NCBI GenBank assembly: GCA_023271215.1
Contig: JALPYG010000003.1
Coordinates: 1 to 36,927 of the forward strand
DNA from: Dehalococcoidia bacterium
GTDB lineage: Bacteria; Chloroflexota; Dehalococcoidia; SZUA-161; SpSt-899
Length of the DNA: 36,927 nt
Direction: 5' to 3'
This document shows, piece after piece, positions 17,388 through 25,828 of this stretch; position 1 is the first letter of the stretch; each line of letters starts with the position of its first letter. The translations under genes were made by a program, and so were the position numbers. A model generated the notes under the pieces. The model saw only the letters and a program-made list of their open reading frames with translations, did no database searches and had not been told where the DNA came from.

Positions 17388-20300
17388 ATGGAGACAAGAA
17401 CCGGAGTTTACATCTGCCACTGCGGGCTGAACATCGCCGCCACGGTAAATCCGGGGGAGGTAGCGGGAGATGCCGCATCCCTTCGTGACGTGGTGGTGGC
17501 CCGTGATTATATGTTCATGTGCTCTGATCCGGGGCAGGAGCTGATCATGAAGGATATCAAGGAGCAGGGCCTTAACCGGGTAGTGGTGGCCTCATGCTCG
17601 CCGATGCTCCATGAGCGCACCTTCCGCCGTGTCTGCCAGGAGGCGGGTTTGAACCCCTATCTCTTCAAGATGGCCAACATCCGCGAGCATTGCAGTTGGG
17701 TACATAAGGATGGGGCCACGGAGAAGGCGAAGGCACTTGTACGGGCGGCGGTACTGCGGGGGCATTATCAGGAACCTCTACAGACGATGGAAGTTCCCAT
17801 TAACCCGAACACGCTGGTTGTTGGTGGAGGCATTGCAGGGATACAGGCGGCCTTAGACATCGCCATTGCCGGTTATAAGGTCTACCTGGTGGAGCAGGAG
17901 CCCTCGATTGGGGGGCACATGATACAACTGGACAAGACCTTCCCCACGCTTGACTGCTCGGCGTGCATCACCACCCCTAAGATGAGCGATGCGGGCTCAC
18001 ACCCGAACATTGAGCTGCTGACCTACAGTGAGGTAACGGAGGTAGCGGGCTACATCGGCAATTTCACCGTCAAGATAAAGAGGAAATCGAGGTATGTCGA
18101 TGAGAGCAAGTGTAACGGGTGTGGCCTGTGTTTCGCGGGATGTCCGGTGGTGATGGGAAACGAGTTCGATCTGGGTCTGAGGGAGCGCAAGGCGATCTAC
18201 GTGCCCTTTCCGCAGGCGGTGCCCAACAAAGCGGTGATAGATAAGCGCGAGGAGCGACTCTGCAAGGCTGCCTGTGTGGATGCCTGCCCGATCTCGACCA
18301 ATGTACTGGGTTACATCAAGCTGATTGCTGAGGGGAAGTTTAAGGAATCATACGAGCTTATAAGGGCAACCAATCCGCTTCCGGCGGTTTGCGGCCGGAT
18401 TTGCTACGCCCCCTGCCAGGAGGCCTGCAACCGGGGGCAGATCGACGAGCATGTGGCTATTTGCGATCTCAAGAGATTTGCCACCGATCAGGTGGATATC
18501 GCTAAGCTTGAAGTCCCCCAAATCACGGCGACGGGCAAAAGGGTGGCGGTTATCGGATCGGGGCCTGCCGGGCTGGCGGCGGCCAATGACCTTGCCCTAG
18601 AGGGGCATGGAGTGACCGTCTTTGAAGCCCTGCCCGAACCCGGGGGCATGCTTCGCTATGCCATCCCGGAGTATCGTCTTCCCCGGGAGCTTCTTCGCCA
18701 GGAGATAGATTACATCCGCAGGCTGGGGGTGGAGATAAGAACGGGGGTTGAGGTGGGAAAGGACATCTCCCTTGCCGAGGTAAGAAATGAATACCAGGCG
18801 GTCTTCATCTCCGCCGGTGCACAGGGGGGGATGAGGTTAGGGGTGGAGGGAGAGGATCTCCCCGGGGTGATGGAGGGCATCAGGTTCCTTCGGGAGGTAA
18901 ACCTTTCCGAGTTTCGAGTTCCGAGTTCCGAGGTGGGGGGTGGGGACTCAGCACTCAGTACTCAGCACTCGGTACTCGGTCGGGTGGCGGTGATTGGGGG
19001 AGGCAATACGGCTGTTGACTGCGCTCGGACGGCCAGGCGCCTTGGAGGGGAGGAGGTGAGGATCATCTACCGTCGCTCCCGGGCCGAGATGCCGGCCTCA
19101 AGCGAAGAGGTAACTGCGGTGGAGGAGGAAGGGATAGGGATAGATTTTCTGACGGCACCGGTGCGATTTCTCTCTGAGGACGGGAGACTCACGGGGATAG
19201 AGTGCATCAGGATGAAGCTCGGGGAGCCGGATGCCAGTGGCCGGGCCCGTCCGGTCCCCATTGAGGGGTCGGAGTTCAGGATGGGTGTGGATACGGTGAT
19301 AGCTGCTCTGGGACAGGTGCCGGAGACCGGATTCGTCCGGGAACTCGGGATATCACTGGGGAAGACGGGCACGATAGCGATCGATGCCCGTACCGGGGCG
19401 ACGAGCATCGAAGGGGTATTTGCCGGGGGGGACGTGGTGACCGGACCTGCCTTTGCCATCGATGCCATCGCTGCGGGGAAGAGGGCGGCGCGTTCGATAG
19501 GCCGCTATCTGAATGGCGAGCCGATGGAGGTTGAGGAAGAGGAGGGTAAGCCGGAGAGGCTCTCCGAGGAGGAGGTCAAGTCATTAAAGGAACAGTTTCC
19601 AGCGGAGAAGCGGGTGGAGATGGGGGAGGAACCGGTAAAAGAGAGGGTTGCTGACTTCCGAGAGGTAGCCCTGGGGTATACTGAGTCGGAGGCAGTTGGG
19701 GAGGCTTCACGGTGTCTTGCAGGGCAGATAGAGGGATGTATCGAGTGCCGGGAGTGCGAGAGGCGGTGTGAGCCCGGAGCGATCAATTATGAGATGAAGG
19801 ATGAAACTATCCAGGTGGAGGTGGGGAGCATCATCCTGGCCACTGGTTACGATCAGTTCGATCCCTCGGGTATACCGGAATACGGGTATGGAAGGTATGA
19901 GAACGTTATCACCGGGTTGGAATTTGAGCGGCTCTCAAATGCTGCCGGGCCGACGGCGGGGCAGATACTGCTGAAGAATGGCCGGCCACCCCGGAGTGTA
20001 GCCATTATTCATTGTGTGGGCAGCCGGGATAAGAACTTTCACGAGTACTGTTCCCGGGTTTGCTGCATGTATGCTTTGAAATTTGCGCATCTGATCAGGG
20101 AGAAGACCGATGCCGAAGTATATCAACTGTACATTGACATGCGATGTTTTGGGGAGGGGTACGAGGAATTTTACGAGCGTGTGGGGACCGAGGACGGGGT
20201 GAACTTTATCCGGGGGAAGGCGTCGCGGGTAACCGACCAGGCTTTGAACGAGGAGGAGGAAGGGAAGCTCATCGTCTGCGTGGAAGATACGCTGCTGGGC

Positions 20301-20813
20301 AGTTTCATGCGGGTGCCGGTGGAGATGGTGATTCTTTGCACTGCGCTGGAGCCGAGGGCGAACACGGAGGAGATGGCCCGGCTCTTCTCCATCGGGCAGA
20401 GAGCGGATGGATTCTTCCTGGAGAGGCATGTCAAGCTTGCCCCAATAGCGACCACGACCGAGGGGCTGTTCGTTGCCGGGTGCTGCGAAGGCCCGCGGGA
20501 CATCCCGGACACGGTGGCTCAAGCTAAGGCGGCCGCTTCCGATGTGTTGAGTCTGCTGGCACGGGGCAAGGTGGAGATCGAGCCCATCGTTGCCTCGGTG
20601 GACGAGGAGATCTGCGCCGGCTGCGGTCTGTGTGAGAAGATATGCTCCTATAGTGCGCCCTCGATTGACAGGCTTCGGAGAGTGACGGTGGTCAATCAGG
20701 CTCTGTGTAAGGGTTGCGGTGCCTGTGCCGTCACCTGCCCTTCAGGGGCGATGAGCTTAAGCCATTTCACTCGTCGCCAGATACTGGAGGAAGTGGAGGC
20801 CTTGGTCTATTAG
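17388..20813 (+). CDS. HdrA-like protein with an internal GltD-type NAD(P)H oxidoreductase module
   Basis: HdrA motifs (ICHCGLNIA, VVGGGIAGIQAALDIA, FPTLDCSACITTPKM) interrupted by GltD-like CKAACVDACPI...CGRICYAPCQEACNRG...VAVIGSGPAGLAAANDLA...VAVIGGGNTAVDCARTARR, then the HdrA C-terminus and 2x[4Fe-4S]. Confidence 0.85.
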   Translation: METRTGVYICHCGLNIAATVNPGEVAGDAASLRDVVVARDYMFMCSDPGQELIMKDIKEQGLNRVVVASCSPMLHERTFRRVCQEAGLNPYLFKMANIREHCSWVHKDGATEKAKALVRAAVLRGHYQEPLQTMEVPINPNTLVVGGGIAGIQAALDIAIAGYKVYLVEQEPSIGGHMIQLDKTFPTLDCSACITTPKMSDAGSHPNIELLTYSEVTEVAGYIGNFTVKIKRKSRYVDESKCNGCGLCFAGCPVVMGNEFDLGLRERKAIYVPFPQAVPNKAVIDKREERLCKAACVDACPISTNVLGYIKLIAEGKFKESYELIRATNPLPAVCGRICYAPCQEACNRGQIDEHVAICDLKRFATDQVDIAKLEVPQITATGKRVAVIGSGPAGLAAANDLALEGHGVTVFEALPEPGGMLRYAIPEYRLPRELLRQEIDYIRRLGVEIRTGVEVGKDISLAEVRNEYQAVFISAGAQGGMRLGVEGEDLPGVMEGIRFLREVNLSEFRVPSSEVGGGDSALSTQHSVLGRVAVIGGGNTAVDCARTARRLGGEEVRIIYRRSRAEMPASSEEVTAVEEEGIGIDFLTAPVRFLSEDGRLTGIECIRMKLGEPDASGRARPVPIEGSEFRMGVDTVIAALGQVPETGFVRELGISLGKTGTIAIDARTGATSIEGVFAGGDVVTGPAFAIDAIAAGKRAARSIGRYLNGEPMEVEEEEGKPERLSEEEVKSLKEQFPAEKRVEMGEEPVKERVADFREVALGYTESEAVGEASRCLAGQIEGCIECRECERRCEPGAINYEMKDETIQVEVGSIILATGYDQFDPSGIPEYGYGRYENVITGLEFERLSNAAGPTAGQILLKNGRPPRSVAIIHCVGSRDKNFHEYCSRVCCMYALKFAHLIREKTDAEVYQLYIDMRCFGEGYEEFYERVGTEDGVNFIRGKASRVTDQALNEEEEGKLIVCVEDTLLGSFMRVPVEMVILCTALEPRANTEEMARLFSIGQRADGFFLERHVKLAPIATTTEGLFVAGCCEGPRDIPDTVAQAKAAASDVLSLLARGKVEIEPIVASVDEEICAGCGLCEKICSYSAPSIDRLRRVTVVNQALCKGCGACAVTCPSGAMSLSHFTRRQILEEVEALVY
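18908..18979. repeat. heptamer array (CGAGTTC and ACTCAGN types) inside the hdrA-gltD coding sequence
   Basis: cgagttt cgagttc cgagttc cgagg ... gactcag cactcag tactcag cactcgg tactcgg. Confidence 0.92.
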
Positions 20814-20856
20814 CCCCTAGAATCTGAAGTCTTGCGCCAAATGGCCAAATAGCCAA

Positions 20857-20880
20857 CCACGGAGACACCGAGGCACTGAG
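20857..20880. repeat. octamer triplet CCACGGAG ACACCGAG GCACTGAG (left end of GxxExxY cassette)
   Basis: period-8 units, inverted counterpart at 21303-21326. Confidence 0.7.
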
Positions 20881-20905
20881 AAAGCACAAAAGGGTTTATG
20901 CACTA

Positions 20906-21281
20906 ATGTTATATGAAGGGGGTCTAACAGAAAAAAATAGTTGGGGCGGCGATTGAAGTACATCGTCATTTGGGGCCAGGGCTATTGGAATCCGCTTACG
21001 AAGAGTGTTTATGTCGTGAACTGGAATTACGAGGACTTTCCTTTGAACGACAAAAGCCTCTCCCACTGGAATACAAAGGCATTAAGTTAGATTGCGGTTA
21101 TCGGATTGATGTAATAGTTGAGAGTAAAGTGGTTCTGGAGTTAAAGTGTGTAGATGCCATCGCGCCTGTTCACGCAGCACAATTGTTAACATACTTGCGA
21201 CTTTCTGCTCTCAAAGTAGGCTTGATTCTCAATTTTCATGTTGCGGTGATGAAAGATGGGATTAAAAGATTGGTGCTATAA
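20906..21281 (+). pseudogene. GxxExxY protein (PD-(D/E)XK nuclease-like), frameshifted in a poly-A tract
   Basis: [10 protein letters not shown] + frame change at A7 (20931-20937) + [30 protein letters not shown]...[16 protein letters not shown]. Confidence 0.75.
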
Positions 21282-21302
21282 CAGCGACAAACACAAACAA
21301 TT

Positions 21303-21326
21303 CTCCGCGTCTCTGTGCCTCTGTGG
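21303..21326. repeat. octamer triplet, inverted (right end of GxxExxY cassette)
   Basis: ctccgcgt ctctgtgc ctctgtgg; reverse complement CCACAGAG GCACAGAG ACGCGGAG. Confidence 0.7.
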
Positions 21327-21374
21327 TGGATAGCCACAATTTTGGGTCCGGCTTGTCCGGGATAGGAGGATAAA

Positions 21375-22145
21375 ATGGAGTATCGGGAAATAATCCTGCT
21401 GAAGCAGGGCGAAATGGCCAGGATCACCATCAACCGACCCCCGGTTAACGTGATGACCTTGAACACCATAGCCGAGCTGAACCAGGCACTAGGGGGATTG
21501 AGGGAAGATCCCGAGGTCAAGGTGGTGATCATCCGGGGAAGCGGGGAGCGGGCCTTCTCCGCTGGCGTGGAGGTGGCCGACCATCTGGGCGAGAAGTTGC
21601 CCCTGATGTTGGAGGAGTTTGGCCGGTTGTTCAAGTCGTTGAGGAACGTAGGCAAACCGGTCGTCGCCGTGGTAAATGGCATCGCTTTGGGCGGCGGCTG
21701 CGAACTGGTGGCCGGGTGCGATATGGCTATCGCCTCGGAGAAAGCTCAGTTCGGTCAGCCGGAGATAAAGCTGGGTGTGAACCCTCCGCCGGCAAGCGTG
21801 CTTTTCCCCAGGCTCATAGGGATGAAAAAGGCCCTGGAGTTGATCCTCACCGGCGATTCCATAGATGCGTGGGAGGCGCAGAGGATAGGTCTGGTGAACA
21901 AAGTGGTCCCTCACGAGGAACTGGACCAGGCTGCCGAGGAATTCGCCGGCCGGCTTCTGGAGAAGAGCGGGTACATACTGAAGTTGACCCGGGGGGCCAT
22001 CTACGAGGTTAGCGAGATAAGCGACTACGAGAAGGCCCTCGACCTTATGACCTACCGGTCGCGTAAGATCATGGAGTCTGAGGACGCCGTCGAGGGACTG
22101 ACCTCTTTCATCGAAAAGCGCAAGCCGGTCTGGAAAAACCGGTGA
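21375..22145 (+). CDS. enoyl-CoA hydratase/isomerase family; candidate cyclohexadienoyl-CoA hydratase
   Basis: crotonase motifs INRPPVNVM, AFSAGVEVADH, NGIALGGGCELVAGCDMAIA. Confidence 0.85.
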   Translation: MEYREIILLKQGEMARITINRPPVNVMTLNTIAELNQALGGLREDPEVKVVIIRGSGERAFSAGVEVADHLGEKLPLMLEEFGRLFKSLRNVGKPVVAVVNGIALGGGCELVAGCDMAIASEKAQFGQPEIKLGVNPPPASVLFPRLIGMKKALELILTGDSIDAWEAQRIGLVNKVVPHEELDQAAEEFAGRLLEKSGYILKLTRGAIYEVSEISDYEKALDLMTYRSRKIMESEDAVEGLTSFIEKRKPVWKNR

Positions 22146-23306
22146 TGGCAAGTATAATAGACGAACTGGAGCCCATCTTTAATCCCCGAAGCATCGCCGT
22201 GATAGGAGCCTCAGATAATCCCGCTAAGCTGGGCTATCACTGCATGAAGAGCCTGAAAGAGAGCGGGCTTCAGTCCATACATCCCATAAATCCGCGCTCT
22301 TCGGAGATCTGGGGATTTCCGGCCTATCCCTCGCTGAGAGAGGTACATCAGGAAATCGACCTGGCTATCGTGATTGTGCCGGCCTCTGCGGTTCCTTCAG
22401 CAATAGAGGACTGTGCCCGGAAGGGGATAAAGGGCATTGTCCTTATGACTGGCGGATTCAGGGAAGCGGAAGACCCGGCGAGGGCCGAGCTTCAGGATGA
22501 GATAGCTTCGCTGGCCGTCAAGAGTGGAATCAGGGTGATCGGCCCCAACACATTTGGATTTGTCAATCTCTCGGTCCATCTGAATGCCTCCTTTACCCCG
22601 GAATTCCTCGCCACCCGAAGGGGCAACATAAGCCTCATAAGTCAGAGCGGCGGGGTATGCCACCTTCTGTCCCCCTTGCTGATGGAATCGGAGAGGGTGA
22701 TAGGTTTCTCCAAGATTGTGGGCCTGGGCAACCGGTGCAATCTTGATTTTGCCGACGTGCTGGAGTACCTGGCGGTGGACCCGGAGACCAGGGTGATCCT
22801 GATGTATCTCGAGGGGATAGATGATGCTCGCAGGCTTATCGAGGTTGCCCGGCGAGTGGCGCCCCAAAAGCCCATAGTAGCCTTCAAGTCAGGAAAGACG
22901 ACCACTGCGGACAGAGCGGCTTATTCTCGTACCGGTTCCCTGGCTGGAAAGCACGAGGTCTATCTCGCCGCTTTCAGGCAGGCCGGCATCCTGTTAGCGA
23001 GCGATTTCGAGGAATTGCTGGATATCTGACCCGAACATTGATGCCCTCTTGTTTCTCTCTGCCTATGCCTCAGCCAACGAGCCCGTAATCAGAGCGCTCG
23101 CTGCAGTGTTGAAGGAGGAGATCGAGGCTCGCCGGAAGCCGATCCTCACCTGCTTCCCGGCACCGCTGGGAATCTGGGAGGAAAGGGTCGAGCTGGAGGA
23201 GAGCGGCATTCCGGTTTATGCTACGCCGGAGAGGGCGGCTAGATCTCTGGCAGGTTTGGTCTGCTACGGGGATATCCCGGCTTTGGCGCTATTCACGAAA
23301 ACTTGA
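22142..23306 (+). pseudogene. acyl-CoA synthetase (ADP-forming) alpha-type, internally deleted and frameshifted
   Basis: 22142-23029 encodes the CoA-binding and ligase part (NPRSIAVIGASDNPAKLG, SQSGGVCHLL, GRTGSLAGK-like); 23049-23306 encodes a C-terminal piece (LFLSAYASANEPVIRAL...) in another frame. Confidence 0.7.
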
Positions 23307-24372
23307 ACCTCCCATATTTTTCCACCATTTTTTGGTCAATGGAAGGTCCCGTCTTGTGGATAACCTCCGCTAAGTCTCTCATTTCCACATCCCTTGCAAT
23401 GCCGGTCTGGATATTCTCTCTAAAGGGGATCAGCGAGGCTTTAAGGCAGATCTGCCTTATGTCCGCGCCGCTACGACCCTCGGTCATCTGTGCCAGGTTG
23501 TCGAAATCAATATCCTCTGCCAGCGGCTTTCCCTGGAGATTCAATTCAAAAATCTTTTTCCTCGCCTGAGAATCAGGGGGAGGAACGTAGATAGTCTCGT
23601 CAAATCTTCCCGGTCTAAGGGCGGCATGGTCAATGCTCCATGGCTCGTTGGTCGCTCCGATGAAGAGGAGGTTCTCATTTTTCGACTCCATCCCCTCCAT
23701 CTCCGCCAAAATCTGAGGAACAACCCGTTGCATCACCGTAGACCCGGAATCCTTCCTCTTTGGAATCAGTGCTTCAACCTCGTCAATAAAAATCACCGCT
23801 CTCTTCTGATTCCTCGCCGAAGAAAACAGCTTCGCTATATTCTGCTCACTCTCCCCGACCCACTTGCTCATAATTTCGCTCGGCTTTATGCTGAAGAATA
23901 CCGCATCCACTTCATTGGCAACCGCCTTTGCGATGTAAGTCTTGCCTGTGCCAGGGGGACCGTAGAGCAAGATTCCTCCCCCGGATCCGATCCCAAACCT
24001 CTTCGCCTCTTCAGGATATAGAAAAGGATAGATTATCTTGTTCTTGATCTCCTCTTTTATATTCTCCAGTCCTGCCACGTCGTCGAAGGTTACGGCAGGT
24101 CGTTCCTGCAAGATGAATTCTGCACCTTCTCCCCTTCCCGCAGCAGCCTCCTTTTCCTTAAGAGTGATAGACTTTGCCTTCTCCAGGAGTTTCTGGGCGT
24201 TTTCAACCCTTATCAACTTCACCCTCCCCTGCGATTCGGAAGACGCATTAAAGAGTTGTCTGCTCGCCTGCAGGTAATAGTCTCTGGCTTTTCGCAACTC
24301 GCTTTGCGCTTCCGCCTTCATTGCCTCGGCGATACATTCTTCGGCTTTTTGAAGAAATACGTCAATGCTCAT
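23293..24372 (-). CDS. Vps4-like (meiotic clade) AAA ATPase with N-terminal MIT-like helical domain
   Basis: GPPGTGKTYIAKAVANE, FFSIKPSEIMSKWVGESEQNIAKLF, VIFIDEVEALIPKR, ATNEPWSIDHAALRPGRF; N-term three-helix AEECIAEAMKAEAQSELRKARDYYLQASRQLFNA...AQKLLEKAKSI; C-term PSIDQKMVEKYGRF. Confidence 0.82.
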   Translation of the reverse strand: MSIDVFLQKAEECIAEAMKAEAQSELRKARDYYLQASRQLFNASSESQGRVKLIRVENAQKLLEKAKSITLKEKEAAAGRGEGAEFILQERPAVTFDDVAGLENIKEEIKNKIIYPFLYPEEAKRFGIGSGGGILLYGPPGTGKTYIAKAVANEVDAVFFSIKPSEIMSKWVGESEQNIAKLFSSARNQKRAVIFIDEVEALIPKRKDSGSTVMQRVVPQILAEMEGMESKNENLLFIGATNEPWSIDHAALRPGRFDETIYVPPPDSQARKKIFELNLQGKPLAEDIDFDNLAQMTEGRSGADIRQICLKASLIPFRENIQTGIARDVEMRDLAEVIHKTGPSIDQKMVEKYGRFKFS

Positions 24373-24375
24373 CGC

Positions 24376-24975
24376 CTACCCCTTCCGCATCATGTCCTCG
24401 ACTTCCTTGATACCCCTGGAAATCCTCTCATCCAGGCCCTTTTCCTCAGTCTCTACCTCCCCTTCCATCGTTTTTACAATTTCGTTAATGTCTCTATCAG
24501 AGAAACCTTCGGCACTCAAGATACCCTCGCTGGCCATGTCTAAAGTAGTGGACAACGCCTCGTCGATGCCCTCTGCCTGTGCCATCGCCTTCTCAAACTC
24601 CACCTGCATGCCGGCGATCTTTTCTACATCTGGGCCTTCGGTAATGGACTCGCTTATGTCCTTAGCAAAGGTTACAAAATCCCCGGAGATCTTGACCATC
24701 TCCCGTTGAAGTCTGGCCTCGTCCATCAGCAGGAGCATCCGCTGTCCCTTTCTTATCCGTTCCTGCAAGACCAGATATTTGGCAGCCTGCCTCTTCAAAA
24801 ACTTCTCTTCATTTAGTCTAGCTGCCTGCCTTCCCTGATCGTATATCGTCTTTTGCAGGTCCATCAGCTTCGAGATGTAGCCTTTAACCCTTGCTTTCGC
24901 CTTCCTGTACCTTATCTCCCTCTCGATCTCCTTCTCTTCCCTTGATTTTCCCTTCAACTTTTTCAATATGCCCAT
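24376..24975 (-). CDS. ESCRT-III/Snf7-like coiled-coil protein
   Basis: basic N-terminus, long helical hairpin, FAKDISESITEGPDVEKIAGMQVEFEKAMAQAEGIDEAL resembling ESCRT-III alpha3-alpha4, acidic C-terminal half ending in a MIM-like helix; 3 bp from the Vps4-like gene. Confidence 0.65.
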   Translation of the reverse strand: MGILKKLKGKSREEKEIEREIRYRKAKARVKGYISKLMDLQKTIYDQGRQAARLNEEKFLKRQAAKYLVLQERIRKGQRMLLLMDEARLQREMVKISGDFVTFAKDISESITEGPDVEKIAGMQVEFEKAMAQAEGIDEALSTTLDMASEGILSAEGFSDRDINEIVKTMEGEVETEEKGLDERISRGIKEVEDMMRKG

Positions 24976-24992
24976 TCTTTCACTCCTTTACG

Positions 24993-25112
24993 AGGTTCCA
25001 GGTTGACGGGTTTACGGTTCACGGTTCACGGTTCTGCATAGTCTAGAGTCTAGAGTCTAGAGTCTAGAGTTCCCCGCTCCACCCCTACCTTCAACCTTCA
25101 GCCTTCAGCCTA
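24993..25112. repeat. three adjacent heptamer arrays
   Basis: cggttca type 24993-25035; agtctag x4 25040-25070; ccttcaa ccttcag ccttcag 25085-25112. Confidence 0.92.
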
Positions 25113-25828
25113 TCCACCTGAGTAGCCAGGATTACAGTTATATTGTCCCTTCCGTTCGTTTCTTTCGCAGAGTTTATGAGCTTCTCGCAGGCTTCATCGA
25201 GGTCTTTTGAACTTATTATAATTCGCCTTATTTCTTCACCCCGTAAGGAATCTGTCAAGCCATCAGAGCACAACAACAGATATTGACCACAAATCCGGAT
25301 CTCGTAGAGGTCAGGTTTTATATCGGCATCCGTTCCCATCACCCTGGTAATGATATTCTTTTCCGGATGATCAAACGCCTCCTCTTCTGAGATAATACCT
25401 CTATCCACCAGTTCTTGAACGAAGGAATGGTCCTTGGTCTGCTGCTTTATCTCCTCTCCTATCAGATAAGCCCTGCTGTCGCCTATATTTGCGATCACAC
25501 ATCTTTCTTCTTCAATCAAGGCAGCCACCAGCGTTGTGCCCATATTACTATAGTCTGGATTTTCCCGGGCTAAACTGTATATCTCCCTATTTGTCTTCTC
25601 AAAAGCCTGCTGAAGCAGCATCCTGAAGTCAGTAATCCCCTCGCTAAATCCTTTGTTCACCGCCTCTTCTAGCTCTATCACTGCCAGCCCACTGGCAATC
25701 TCGCCGGCGCTGTGCCCGCCCAGACCGTCGGCAACGGCAAGGAGGTAAATGTCGCCGAAGCGCGTTACCGCAAGGCTATCCTCGTTATTTGCTCTCTTCC
25801 CGCTGTCAGTAAGAGATGCTATCTTCAT
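25091..25828 (-). CDS. PP2C/PPM-family serine/threonine phosphatase
   Basis: MKIASLTDSGKRANNEDSL, VADGLGGHSAGEIAS, MGTTLVAALI, NIGDSRAYLI, LLCSDGLTD, GRDNITVIL. Confidence 0.92.
   Translation of the reverse strand: MKIASLTDSGKRANNEDSLAVTRFGDIYLLAVADGLGGHSAGEIASGLAVIELEEAVNKGFSEGITDFRMLLQQAFEKTNREIYSLARENPDYSNMGTTLVAALIEEERCVIANIGDSRAYLIGEEIKQQTKDHSFVQELVDRGIISEEEAFDHPEKNIITRVMGTDADIKPDLYEIRICGQYLLLCSDGLTDSLRGEEIRRIIISSKDLDEACEKLINSAKETNGRDNITVILATQVDRLKAEG

Noticed and set aside
19935-20522. 195-aa antisense ORF inside hdrA-gltD
   Set aside because: Shadow ORF of a conserved coding region
21489-22151. 220-aa antisense ORF opposite the crotonase gene
   Set aside because: Fully overlaps a well-supported crotonase; composition typical of a GC-rich shadow ORF
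24376-24975. PspA/Vipp1 identity for the coiled-coil protein
   Set aside because: Its alpha3-alpha4-like segment, acidic tail and adjacency to a MIT-bearing Vps4-like ATPase fit Snf7/CdvB better, though only a profile search can settle it
25040-25070. Assembly artefact or vector-like XbaI-type repeat
   Set aside because: Matches the period-7 pattern seen independently at many sites with different units; still worth long-read confirmation
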